A DNA stretch of 64,000 nt, taken from contig DASVRI010000013.1 of assembly GCA_036388675.1 (NCBI GenBank), positions 62,001 through 126,000 on the forward strand, in the 5' to 3' direction. The stretch is from DASVUS01 sp036388675. GTDB taxonomy: Bacteria; Armatimonadota; Abditibacteriia; Abditibacteriales; Abditibacteriaceae. Every line of letters begins with the position of its first letter. Positions within the stretch are counted from its first letter, which is position 1. The translations under genes were made by a program, and so were the position numbers. A model generated the notes under the pieces. It made no database searches. It was not told the origin of the DNA and was given only the letters and a program-made list of their open reading frames with translations. This document shows positions 8,579-16,484 of the stretch, piece by piece.

Positions 8579-10369
8579 ATGAACCGCAATTTAACAGAGC
8601 CTTTGCCGCAAAGTCTGGATTCCAGACGTTCGATTATTGTCCTTTGCAGTTTATTGATGCTGGCCGCCGTGCAGTTCTTCATCGGGCTGGGAGGCTTGCC
8701 GCTTTTAGGCCCCGATGAGCCACGCTATGCTGAAGTGGCGCGCGAGATGTTCGCCAGCGGCAACTACGTATCGCCATTTTTATGCGGGCACCTTTGGTTT
8801 GAAAAACCGGCCCTGCTCTACTGGTTGCAGGCCGCTGCCTATCACGTATTCGGCGTCAGTGAGTTCGCAGCACGGTTTCCTTCGGCACTGGCAGCGCTGG
8901 CCACGTTGCTGTTTGTGTACTTTGCGTTGCGGCGTGCGGTTTCCTGGCGCATGGGCCTGCTGGCGGCGTTGGTGCTGGCGACCAGTGTGGCCTGGTGGGG
9001 CTTCGCGCGCGGTGCGACAACCGACATGGTTCTGGCCGCGACGATTAGCGTCGCGGTGTTATCAGGCTATTTAGCAACACTCGCCACCGAGACGGTTTCT
9101 ACCGCGACACTCGCCGCCGAAACGGTTGCTGTCGAGAGGCAACGCCGCACTTTTCTTTTGTTATGCGCCGCGTCAACCGGGCTGGCGATGCTGGCAAAAG
9201 GGCTGGTCGGAATTGTCTTTGTAGTACTCATTCTCGGCATCTACGCCGTGGTAACGCGTCGTCGCCTCATACAACGTCCCGGCGAAGCGTTGGGCATGGC
9301 TGCGGTCTTTCTGCTGGTGATGGCGCTCTGGTATGTGCCGGTTACATTAGCTCATGGCCAGGAGTTTATCGACGAGTTTTTCATCAATCATCATTTCAAG
9401 CGCTACCTGACCAATGACTACAATCATCCCCAGCCAGTGTATTACTATCTGTTTGTCAGTGCGGTCGGTGCGATGCCCTGGACGTTCTTTCTGTTGCCGG
9501 CGATAAGCCGGTTGCGCACGTTGCAACCGCGCCGGAACGAGCATGACGCACTTCTAGCATTGGCCTGGATATGGGTCGCGGTGCCGTTGCTCTTCTTTTC
9601 GTTTTCCACCTCGAAGCTGCCGGGCTACATCCTGCCGATCTTTCCGGCGCTAGCGGTGGTTCTGGGTTTCGAAGCCGAGCGCATCTGGAACAGCGAACGC
9701 ACTTGGGATGGCGAACGCACGAACGGGACGCGCACTGGTCTGGAACAGGCGTTGATTTTTCTTACCTTCGCGTTGCTGTTGACGCTGGGAGTGGGCGCCG
9801 GAATTTATCTGCACCGCAAGGGTGGAGTACTCGATAGCGGCACGGTTACGGCACTGCTTGGTCTGCTTTGCACTGGCGGGCTTATCGCAGCAACCTGGAC
9901 CATTGTGGGCAAGGCGCGTGCGGCGGTTATCAGTCCAGTGGCAATCATGCCGTGCATCATTCTTGTCGCCGTCACGGTGCTGTTTCCACGCGTGTATCAG
10001 TCGTTGAGTCTTAAGCCGCTCTCGCTGCAAATTGCCGCAGCGCTCAAGCCGCAGGAAGAGATCATTCTGTTCCACACCGACCGGCAGTATGCGCCGGTTT
10101 TCTATAACGAAGGACGTGTCAAGTTCTACAAAGGCAGCCGGATTCTACACGGCATGGCGCGTGGTGATGAACTCGACGTCGAAATCGCTGCGCAACTCAT
10201 CGAAGCGCTGAAATATGAGCAAAGCGAAGGCAAATCGAGCGTGATTTTAATCACCTCACCGGGGCGGCGCAACGATTTGCAACGCGATCCTCGCTTCCAA
10301 ACAGAGATGGTCGGTCAGTATGGAAGAATCGCGGCGCTTCGGGTGAGCCTCAACTCTGCAACAGGTTGA
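8579..10369 (+). CDS. GT39/ArnT-like membrane glycosyltransferase
   Basis: 596 residues from the ATG at 8579 (an in-frame GTG lies at 8528 but overlaps a GAGTACTC and has no ribosome site). Many membrane helices, with a first periplasmic loop reading LLGPDEPRYAEVAREM and FEKPALLYWLQ. These are signatures of ArnT/PMT-type transferases that use polyprenyl-phosphate sugars and move a sugar to lipid or protein outside the membrane. STSKLPGYILPIFPALA near residue 350 is also typical. The C-terminal 100 residues form a soluble domain. Target and sugar are unknown. The next gene starts 41 bases downstream. Confidence 0.87.
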   Translation: MNRNLTEPLPQSLDSRRSIIVLCSLLMLAAVQFFIGLGGLPLLGPDEPRYAEVAREMFASGNYVSPFLCGHLWFEKPALLYWLQAAAYHVFGVSEFAARFPSALAALATLLFVYFALRRAVSWRMGLLAALVLATSVAWWGFARGATTDMVLAATISVAVLSGYLATLATETVSTATLAAETVAVERQRRTFLLLCAASTGLAMLAKGLVGIVFVVLILGIYAVVTRRRLIQRPGEALGMAAVFLLVMALWYVPVTLAHGQEFIDEFFINHHFKRYLTNDYNHPQPVYYYLFVSAVGAMPWTFFLLPAISRLRTLQPRRNEHDALLALAWIWVAVPLLFFSFSTSKLPGYILPIFPALAVVLGFEAERIWNSERTWDGERTNGTRTGLEQALIFLTFALLLTLGVGAGIYLHRKGGVLDSGTVTALLGLLCTGGLIAATWTIVGKARAAVISPVAIMPCIILVAVTVLFPRVYQSLSLKPLSLQIAAALKPQEEIILFHTDRQYAPVFYNEGRVKFYKGSRILHGMARGDELDVEIAAQLIEALKYEQSEGKSSVILITSPGRRNDLQRDPRFQTEMVGQYGRIAALRVSLNSATG

Positions 10370-10410
10370 ACCTTATAGCCCTGAGATGTCGGTGCGCGAA
10401 GAAGCCATCT

Positions 10411-10833
10411 ATGACAAAGCAACCACTCCAATCGGTCATCCTATTCGACGGCGACTGTGGCCTGTGCAATGGCGTGGTGAACTTCGTGCTGCGACACGAT
10501 GAGCGAGGCCGCTTCCGTTTTGCGCCCCTGCAATCTCCCGCCGGACAGCGCCTGCTGCAAAGCCACGGCCTGCCGCCGGAAGGTGTAAACTCATTTCTGT
10601 TGCTGGAGCATGGCAAGCTATTCAGTCGCTCGACGGCAGCGCTGCGTCTGGCGCGGCGATTGGGCGGAGTGTGGGCATTGTTCTACTGCCTGATGTTGGT
10701 GCCGCGCCCGCTGCGTGACGCCGTGTATGGCCTGATTGCCAGGTATCGCTACCGCGTGTTCGGACACAGCGACGCCTGCATGATACCAACTTCGGAACAG
10801 AAGCGACGTTTTGTGGAGGAGCCGCAATCATGA
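10411..10833 (+). CDS. DCC family (DUF393) thiol-disulfide oxidoreductase-like protein
   Basis: 140 residues with the defining motif FDGDCGLCNGVV at the N-terminus (D-G-x-C-x-x-C). DUF393 proteins are small cytosolic proteins with a predicted thioredoxin-like redox pair. The ATG at 10411 puts the motif at residue 11, as is normal. The stop codon overlaps the start of the next gene as ATGA, so translation is probably coupled. Function beyond predicted redox activity is not established. Confidence 0.88.
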   Translation: MTKQPLQSVILFDGDCGLCNGVVNFVLRHDERGRFRFAPLQSPAGQRLLQSHGLPPEGVNSFLLLEHGKLFSRSTAALRLARRLGGVWALFYCLMLVPRPLRDAVYGLIARYRYRVFGHSDACMIPTSEQKRRFVEEPQS

Positions 10834-11165
10834 ATTCAGGGCAGCAACCCTGGACATCCAATTCGCCGCGGGATGCGCCAACGCCGGATTCGCCTCCGCC
10901 GGAAAAGCAACCGAACCCGCAAGGCCGAATTCCGCCGTGGGCGTGGATTTTTGCGGTTGGATGCGGCATCATTCCGGTGTTGACATTGGGCGGTGTTCTT
11001 CCCAGCGCGATTGGCGCCGGAGGAGCTTTCAGTTGCATCAACATCGCGCGCGATGAAACGCGGCCCATCAACTCGCGATTAGGCATATGTGCCGCTATTA
11101 CCGTTGTTTGCTGGGTTTTGTTTCTGCTTTTGATGGGCGGCGTTGCGCGCCTGCAAGGTCGCTAA
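10830..11165 (+). CDS. Small two-helix membrane protein, unknown
   Basis: 111 residues. A proline-rich N-terminal 35 residues precedes two hydrophobic segments, about 38-65 and 84-105. The start overlaps the stop of the DUF393 gene by four bases, indicating an operon. The stop lies inside a 15-base tandem repeat. I do not recognise the family. The two-helix fold with a proline-rich cytosolic tail could make it a small membrane partner of the upstream redox-like protein, but nothing in the sequence shows this. Confidence 0.7.
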   Translation: MNSGQQPWTSNSPRDAPTPDSPPPEKQPNPQGRIPPWAWIFAVGCGIIPVLTLGGVLPSAIGAGGAFSCINIARDETRPINSRLGICAAITVVCWVLFLLLMGGVARLQGR

Positions 11166-11226
11166 CGCAAAGAGCGTTAACACAAAGAGCGTTAACGCGA
11201 AGGTCGTGAACGCAAAGGTTGTTAAC
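11161..11226. repeat. 15-base tandem repeat, about 4.4 copies
   Basis: Units start at 11161, 11176, 11191, 11206 and 11221 with consensus GTTAACGCAAAGnnC. The array covers the last codon of the upstream gene and ends just before the GAGTACTC at 11244, eight bases upstream of the next start codon. Confidence 0.88.
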
Positions 11227-11252
11227 TGCGTCGGCGTTAAATCGAGTACTCG

Positions 11253-13124
11253 ATGAACCTGATTTCACCACAAAACTTTCTCTTCGCCGGACTCATCGGC
11301 ATCGTGGTGCTGCTTTATGTGCTGCGCCTCAAGCGACGCGAGCATGTGGTGTCATCTACTATGCTGTGGCAGACCGCGTTGCGCGATTTGCAGGCGAACT
11401 CCCCGTGGCAAAAGTTGCGCTCCAGTTTGCTGATGTGGCTGCAAATCGCGTTTCTGGTGCTGGCGGTTCTAGCTCTGGTGCGACCGGCCCTACGAGTACT
11501 CACTTCCGGTGGACAGAACATCGCGATTATTGTCGATGCCTCCGGTTCGATGGCGGCTACGGACGTCCGTCCGTCGCGCTTTGAGCGGGCACGTGGCGAA
11601 GCCAATCGCCTCATCAACGCCCTCTCAACCGGCGACAGCGCGACGGTTATCAGCGCCGGTTCGCAGACACGAGTACTCGCTTCGCTGACCAGTGATAAAA
11701 ACGTTCTTAAGCGCGCGGTTTCCGGGGCTTCAACCCAGGACACCAACGCCAACTTGCGCGAAGCGATTGTGCTGGCGGGTTCGCTGTTGCGCGGCAAAAA
11801 CAAGAACACGCGCGGCGCGCAAATCTATGTGCTGAGCGACGGCGCGGTGCCGGAAATGAATGACCTCTCGACGGGCGATATTGGCTTGCAGTTCGTCAAG
11901 ATTGGCAGCGGTAACGACAACCTCGCCATCACAGCGATGGATGTGCGGCGCGGCTACGCGACAGGCAGCGATTATCAAATTTTCGCAACGGTACGCAATT
12001 TCTCCAAGCAGCCGCGCACCGTGAACCTTGAACTGCTGCACGAAGGCAACCTCGTGGCGGTGCGGCCCTTGCAGGTTGCAGCGAACGGGCAGCAGTCGCA
12101 GTTGTTTGAGAACACAGGTCTAAAACAAGGCTTGTTCAGCGTGCGCTTCGACGCCGACGACGATCTGCAGCGCGACAACATCGCCTACACCACGCTGGAG
12201 CCGCAACGCGCCATTCGCGTGCTGCTCATCTCCGAGGGTAATCTGTTCCTGGAACGTGCGCTGAATGTCGACCCGAATGTGGAACTGTTTCGCACCAGTG
12301 CCAGCGCTTATTCAACTGCCAAAACCGGCGGCGAATACGACGTGATCGTGTGCGATGGCGCAGCGCCTGCCAATCTGCCTGCGGGCAATCAACTGCTGTT
12401 CAACACCTTTACCGACATGGCGCCGGTCGTTAAAGGTGGCATCGCGCCATCGCCCAGCGTTGCCGACTGGGATCGCAAGCATCCCGTGACGCGCTTTGCG
12501 CCGTGGAACGACATTCGTCTGGCACAGGCACAAGCCGTGCAACTCAAGCCGTGGGGACAGGCTCTGGTGGAAGCCGAACGCACACCACTGATTGTGGGCG
12601 GCGAACGGGGCGGGCGACGCGTCGTGTGGTGCGGCTTCGATCTGCGGGAAAGCGATTTGCCTTTGCGCGTAGCGTTTCCCATTTTCATCACCAACACGCT
12701 GCACTGGCTAACGGCGCCACGCGGCGCCACGAGTACTCAGGAAGGTGCGCCGCTGCGCGCCGGTGATCCGGTGCCGCTGAGTGTGCCGGCGGGCACGAAA
12801 GAAATCATTGTCACGGCACCGGATAAATCGCGGCAGCGCGTGCCGGTTCAAAGCACGCCCGTGATGTTTGCCGGCGCCGATCAGGTCGGTGTTTACACAG
12901 CCGAAACCAACGACCAAAGCGGCTGGAAGAAAACCTTCGCCGTCAATTTGCTGAACAGCAGCGAAAGCAATCTCACTCCGCGCGATGCGCTGCAAGTCAG
13001 CGGCGGCAAACAAGTACAAGGTGAAACCGGCGCGCGCTCCAATCGTGAGTTATGGGGTTACATTGCGTTAGCCGCTTTGCTGTTGCTCACCATCGAGTGG
13101 TGGGTTTACCATCGTGGCGTGTAG
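11253..13124 (+). CDS. BatA-like membrane protein with VWA domain
   Basis: 623 residues. Starts NLISPQNFLFAGLIGIVVLLYVLRLKRRE, the BatA N-terminal membrane domain, with a second helix near 55-75. A von Willebrand A domain follows, with IIVDASGSM near residue 95 as the metal-ion-dependent adhesion site. The middle and C-terminal parts are beta-rich, and a last helix sits at about 600-617. Such proteins occur in Bat/MoxR stress and secretion loci. The large extracytoplasmic part suggests protein-protein contacts at the envelope. The ATG follows GAGTACTC by one base; no clear ribosome site is seen, so the palindrome occupies the usual Shine-Dalgarno region. Confidence 0.85.
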   Translation: MNLISPQNFLFAGLIGIVVLLYVLRLKRREHVVSSTMLWQTALRDLQANSPWQKLRSSLLMWLQIAFLVLAVLALVRPALRVLTSGGQNIAIIVDASGSMAATDVRPSRFERARGEANRLINALSTGDSATVISAGSQTRVLASLTSDKNVLKRAVSGASTQDTNANLREAIVLAGSLLRGKNKNTRGAQIYVLSDGAVPEMNDLSTGDIGLQFVKIGSGNDNLAITAMDVRRGYATGSDYQIFATVRNFSKQPRTVNLELLHEGNLVAVRPLQVAANGQQSQLFENTGLKQGLFSVRFDADDDLQRDNIAYTTLEPQRAIRVLLISEGNLFLERALNVDPNVELFRTSASAYSTAKTGGEYDVIVCDGAAPANLPAGNQLLFNTFTDMAPVVKGGIAPSPSVADWDRKHPVTRFAPWNDIRLAQAQAVQLKPWGQALVEAERTPLIVGGERGGRRVVWCGFDLRESDLPLRVAFPIFITNTLHWLTAPRGATSTQEGAPLRAGDPVPLSVPAGTKEIIVTAPDKSRQRVPVQSTPVMFAGADQVGVYTAETNDQSGWKKTFAVNLLNSSESNLTPRDALQVSGGKQVQGETGARSNRELWGYIALAALLLLTIEWWVYHRGV

Positions 13125-13132
13125 AGGTTTTT

Positions 13133-13357
13133 ATGCAGGCATTACTCAGAGCCATCGCGCTCTTTTTTGTTTGTGGGAGCGTGGTCGCGTTGTTGCTGGC
13201 CTCGGCACCTGAACTGGTTTATTTCATTCTGCCGGTGCTGGCCGTGCTGTTTTTCGTAGGCTGGATGCGGTTGCGCGGCACACTCGATGAAGTCGCGTTT
13301 CACGATGTTTCGGATGCGCTGGCGCACGAAACTCAAGATCGCATCGCGCGTTTATGA
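13133..13357 (+). CDS. Small two-helix membrane protein, unknown
   Basis: 74 residues from the ATG at 13133, preceded by AGAGG. Two hydrophobic stretches at about 5-25 and 27-43, then a charged C-terminal tail ending QDRIARL. It starts eight bases after the BatA-like gene and is probably in the same operon. The upstream frame is open but belongs to BatA sequence. Family not recognised. Confidence 0.65.
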   Translation: MQALLRAIALFFVCGSVVALLLASAPELVYFILPVLAVLFFVGWMRLRGTLDEVAFHDVSDALAHETQDRIARL

Positions 13358-13412
13358 CAGCATCACAAACAAGAGAGCAAGCGCGGTACACAGTCGCACG
13401 CGAGGAACTTGA

Positions 13413-13775
13413 ATGATTTCTCACTCTGATGCAACTTTCCTGGACGCTCCGGCGCTGCTGGAAACAGAAAACAATGGCGTGTTGTGGGGCGGCCAGAGCG
13501 ACGATCTCAATGTAACCTTGCTCTCGTGGCCTCACGGCGAAGGTGTGGCGCAACACGTCAACACAGAAGTCGATGTGCTGCTTGTCGTTCTGCACGGCAC
13601 GGGACGCGTTGTTGTTAATGGCGCAGCGTTCGAGTTGCAGATGGGCCAATCTCTTCTCGTTCGCAAGGGCAGCGAGCGCCTCATCGAAAGCACCAGTGAG
13701 CGCTTCAGCTACCTGAGCGTTCATCGCCGACGTGGTGGGCTCATGCCCACGTTGGGCGGCAGACAAACCAGGTAG
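13413..13775 (+). CDS. Small cupin-fold protein
   Basis: 120 residues. The pattern HGEGVAQHVNTEVDVLLVVLHG then GxVxxxGxxFELQMGQSLLVRKGSER fits the two motifs of a single cupin barrel, with histidines and acidic residues as possible metal ligands. Start ATG 13413 has CGAGGAA ten bases upstream. Small cupins bind metals or small ligands; this one has no identifiable substrate. Its stop codon lies inside the long palindrome at 13769-13802. Confidence 0.7.
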   Translation: MISHSDATFLDAPALLETENNGVLWGGQSDDLNVTLLSWPHGEGVAQHVNTEVDVLLVVLHGTGRVVVNGAAFELQMGQSLLVRKGSERLIESTSERFSYLSVHRRRGGLMPTLGGRQTR

Positions 13776-13802
13776 AGACGCGATTAATCGCGTCTCTACC
13801 TG
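13769..13802. repeat. 34-base perfect palindrome
   Basis: The sequence is perfectly self-complementary around 13785/13786, with core GAGACGCGATTAATCGCGTC. It contains the cupin stop codon and no T-run, so it may be a repeat element rather than an intrinsic terminator. Similar GAGACGCGATTAATCGCGTCTC palindromes are, from memory, common in some cyanobacteria. Confidence 0.9.
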
Positions 13803-13828
13803 ACGCACAGGTCTGCGGCGCGCGATTT

Positions 13829-13837
13829 TGCTATAAT
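13829..13837 (+). promoter_or_regulatory. Extended -10 promoter for the tRNA genes
   Basis: TGCTATAAT at 13829-13837 is a perfect TGn extended -10 element. No good -35 is seen at normal distance, as is usual for extended -10 promoters. It lies 55 bases before the tRNA(UAG) gene; a GAGTACTC (13879) sits between them in the presumed leader. Confidence 0.6.
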
Positions 13838-13892
13838 CACAATCTGCCCGGACGTTTTGTTTGAGTTCGTTGCGTTACGAGTACTCGGAAGC

Positions 13893-13966
13893 GCTCGCGT
13901 AGCCCAATTGGCAGAGGCGTCAGATTTAGGATCTGAAGGTTGGGGGTTCGACTCCCTCCGCGAGCA
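13893..13966 (+). tRNA. tRNA with UAG anticodon (Leu), short variable loop
   Basis: 74 nt cloverleaf. Acceptor GCTCGCG/CGCGAGC, anticodon stem TCAGA/TCTGA around loop TTTAGGA with anticodon TAG at 13927-13929, variable loop AGGTT of five bases, T arm GGGGG-TTCGACT-CCCTC, discriminator A. The anticodon pairs with CUA, a leucine codon. Leucine tRNAs of bacteria normally carry a long variable arm and are about 85 nt, so a class I shape is unusual. The anticodon loop itself is like that of E. coli tRNA-Leu(UAG). CCA is not encoded. Confidence 0.8.
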
Positions 13967-14061
13967 TTGTTGTTCAACACACAATTCGCAAACGCCCCTT
14001 GCACGCGCCCGCAGGTTGGTTTAAAATATGTCGAGCCGGTGAAGTTTAGACGTTCTAATAT

Positions 14062-14138
14062 GCGGAAGTAGCTCAGTTGGCTAGAGCATCACCTTGCCAA
14101 GGTGAGGGTCGCGAGTTCGAGTCTCGTCTTCCGCTCCA
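14062..14138 (+). tRNA. tRNA-Gly (anticodon GCC)
   Basis: Acceptor GCGGAAG/CTTCCGC, anticodon stem TCACC/GGTGA around TTGCCAA with anticodon GCC, standard T arm CGCGAG-TTCGAGT-CTCGT, discriminator T as expected for glycine. CCA is encoded at 14136-14138. It follows the UAG tRNA by 95 bases and both may share one transcript. Confidence 0.95.
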
Positions 14139-14164
14139 AATCCTTCATGCCGCACCGAACTTAA

Positions 14165-14196
14165 GCCTCGCCCGCTGTTGGGGCGAGGCGTTTTTT
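14165..14196 (+). terminator. Intrinsic terminator after tRNA-Gly
   Basis: Nine-base perfect stem GCCTCGCCC (14165-14173) and GGGCGAGGC (14181-14189), seven-base loop, then six T from 14191. It separates the tRNA transcript from tig. Confidence 0.93.
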
Positions 14197-14239
14197 GTGA
14201 GTGAATTCTTGATCGTCCGTTTTGGGAGACCCACCAACG

Positions 14240-15688
14240 ATGGCTACTGCAAGTGATGTTCAGTTGAACGACGTGCGCGTTGAGCGCGGCGAAGACGGCC
14301 TGGTTGCGATGCAAATCGAAGTCGCACCCGACACTGTGCGTGAAGCGCGTCAGCGCGTCATCAAAGAGTACTCGCGGCGCATTCGCGTGCCGGGTTTTCG
14401 ACCCGGACATATTCCGGCCAACATTGTGCGCCGTCAAATCGGCGATGAATCCATTTCGCAGGCCGTCAGCGATGAACTGGTGCCCGTCGCCTATCAGGCC
14501 GCGTTGCGCCAGACCGAATTGCAGCCGCTCGACCGTGCCCAGGTCGATGAACTCACCTTCGATGCCTTCGATGGCGATAAGCCATTGGTTTTCACAGCGC
14601 GTGTTGTGGTGCGCCCCGAAATCCAGCTGGGCGATTACAGCGGCCTCACCGCCACGCAGCCCTCGGCGGAAGTGACCGAAGAAGACATCGAGCGCGGCCT
14701 GGAAGAGCTGCGCGCACAACGCGCCACCATGCGCGATGTGGAAGGTCGCGGCGCGCAGTTGGGTGATGTCGTCAATGGCGAACTGAAGGTCTACATCGGC
14801 GGCGAGTTGCACGGCGAAGGTGAACCGGCCCGTTTGCGCGCCTTTGTGCTGGGCGAAAGCGGCTTCGTGCCCAGCATCGACGAACACTTGCTCGGCGCTA
14901 ACCTGGACGAAGAGCGCCGTTTCGATGTCACCTACCCGTCCGACTTCAAGGATGAGGAACTCGCCGGGCAGGCTGCCGAATTCGCCATCAAAGTGACTTC
15001 GCTGAAAGAACGAGTACTCCCCGAGCTGAACGACGAGTTCGCCAAGACTCTGGGTCTGGACGACATGGCCGCTGTGCGCGAGCGCATGCGCCAGGCGATT
15101 CAGGAAGGCCGCCAGCGCGAAGCGAGCGATTCGGTGCGCCAGCAAATCGCGCAGGCCGCTGTCGCATCGGCGCAGTTCGAAACACCGCAGAGCCTGGTGG
15201 ACACACGTTTTGAACGTCGCATCCAGAACCTGGAACACGAGCTGTCGCACCGCGAAGCCACGCTCGACGATTACCTGAAGAGCACCGACAAAACGCGCGA
15301 AGAGTTCGACACCGAAATTCGCGGCGAAGTGGAACAGGAAGTGCGTCAGGAACTCGTGCTTGATGAGGTGGCGCAGCGCGAAGGCATCACAGCCGAGCCG
15401 GAAGAAATCGAGAACCACTATCGCCAGGTCGCTGCGGCCATGGGCCAGCCGATTGAAGAGATCGTAAAACGCCTTGATGTCGAAACGGCGCGCGCTTCTA
15501 TTCTGCAGCGCAAGGCGCTCGACTTCCTGCTGGAAAGAGCGGTCGTCACCGGTGAAGACGGCGCGCCTGTTGCTGCGGCGCCCGTTGCTACGCTGGAAGA
15601 ACCCGTGGCTGTGCCGGAGGAATCTGTTTCTACAGCGGACGAACCTGTGGCCGCAGAAAGCAGCCCGGAGCAGAGCGCGGCCAGCTAA
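14240..15688 (+). CDS. tig: Trigger factor (ribosome-associated chaperone, PPIase)
   Basis: 482 residues. N-terminal ribosome-binding domain with VPGFRPGHIP near residue 50 (the GFRxGxxP signature), a central FKBP-type segment with VNGELKVYIGG and LDEERRFDVTYPSDF, and a helical C-terminal chaperone domain. The last 40 residues are an Ala/Val/Pro/Glu-rich acidic tail. The ATG at 14240 has GGGAGA ten bases upstream and gives the usual N-terminus; an in-frame TTG lies 18 bases earlier. It helps nascent chains fold at the ribosome exit. clpP follows 102 bases later, the common tig-clpP order. Two GAGTACTC copies lie inside (14366 as EYS, 15012 as RVL). Confidence 0.96.
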   Translation: MATASDVQLNDVRVERGEDGLVAMQIEVAPDTVREARQRVIKEYSRRIRVPGFRPGHIPANIVRRQIGDESISQAVSDELVPVAYQAALRQTELQPLDRAQVDELTFDAFDGDKPLVFTARVVVRPEIQLGDYSGLTATQPSAEVTEEDIERGLEELRAQRATMRDVEGRGAQLGDVVNGELKVYIGGELHGEGEPARLRAFVLGESGFVPSIDEHLLGANLDEERRFDVTYPSDFKDEELAGQAAEFAIKVTSLKERVLPELNDEFAKTLGLDDMAAVRERMRQAIQEGRQREASDSVRQQIAQAAVASAQFETPQSLVDTRFERRIQNLEHELSHREATLDDYLKSTDKTREEFDTEIRGEVEQEVRQELVLDEVAQREGITAEPEEIENHYRQVAAAMGQPIEEIVKRLDVETARASILQRKALDFLLERAVVTGEDGAPVAAAPVATLEEPVAVPEESVSTADEPVAAESSPEQSAAS

Positions 15689-15790
15689 AGCACTGAGCAG
15701 GTTAGCAAAGAGCTAAGCTGCTGCCCATGCAACCGATTTTGTCGTGAGCCGTCTGAAACAGTACGTGAATTTAGTACTGAAGAGGTTTCC

Positions 15791-16375
15791 ATGTTAGTTC
15801 CTTACATCGTTGAAGACACACCGCGCGGTGAACGCGGCTACGACATTTACTCACGCCTGCTCAAAGACCGCATCATTATCGTGCATGACCCGATTTCCGA
15901 CCAGCTCGCATCGGTGGTTATCGCACAGATGTTGTTCCTGGAAAAAGAAGACCCGGAAAAAGACATCGAGATGTATATCATGAGCCCCGGCGGCAGCGTG
16001 ACGGCAGGCAACGCCATCTACGACACGATGCAGGTCATCAAGCCGGATGTGGCCACCATCTGCACCGGCTACGCGGCCAGTTACGGCGCGCTGCTGTTGT
16101 GCGCCGGCGCAGCGGGCAAGCGTTATGCAACACCACACGCGCGCGTCATGATTCACCAGCCCAGCGGCGGCTTTGAAGGTCAGGCGACCGACGCCGAAAT
16201 CAACCTGCGCGAAATGCTGTTGCACAAGCGCACGCTGAACGGCATCATCGCCAGGCACACCGGTCAGCCCGAAGAGAAAGTCGCTGCCGACGCCGAACGC
16301 GACTTCTGGATGGGTGCCGAAGAAGCCAAGGCTTACGGCATGATCGACGAGGTGATTAACAAAGAAATGCGTTAA
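15791..16375 (+). CDS. clpP: ATP-dependent Clp protease proteolytic subunit
   Basis: 194 residues, normal ClpP length. Catalytic serine in GYAASYGALLL near residue 98, histidine in MIHQPSGG near 122, and aspartate in ERDFWMGAEEA near 173. SPGGSVTAG and YDTMQ are conserved tetradecamer elements. The serine context AASYG differs slightly from the common AASMG. It forms the barrel that degrades substrates unfolded by ClpX, encoded 3.7 kb downstream. An AGAGG ribosome site precedes the ATG. A hairpin at 16408-16456 ends the unit. Confidence 0.97.
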   Translation: MLVPYIVEDTPRGERGYDIYSRLLKDRIIIVHDPISDQLASVVIAQMLFLEKEDPEKDIEMYIMSPGGSVTAGNAIYDTMQVIKPDVATICTGYAASYGALLLCAGAAGKRYATPHARVMIHQPSGGFEGQATDAEINLREMLLHKRTLNGIIARHTGQPEEKVAADAERDFWMGAEEAKAYGMIDEVINKEMR

Positions 16376-16407
16376 CGCGAAATGCGCTAAGTCGTAAAAC
16401 GAGTACT

Positions 16408-16456
16408 CAACAGGGGCATGTCGTTGCATACAGCAACCGCATGTCCCTGTTGTTTT
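16408..16456 (+). terminator. Probable terminator after clpP
   Basis: Twenty-base arms at 16408-16427 and 16433-16452 (CAACAGGG...CCCTGTTG) pair with three mismatches around a five-base loop, then TTTT. A GAGTACTC at 16401 touches the 5' foot of the stem. Confidence 0.75.
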
Positions 16457-16484
16457 ATGGTGACACTACACAAGAGGAGAACAT

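Noticed and set aside
13769..13802. Palindrome as the terminator of the cupin gene
   Set aside because: There is no T-run on either side; a repeat element explains it equally well.
14081..15418. Long open frame on the minus strand opposite trigger factor
   Set aside because: It runs antisense across tRNA-Gly and most of tig, has no family resemblance, and mirrors the codon bias of the real gene.
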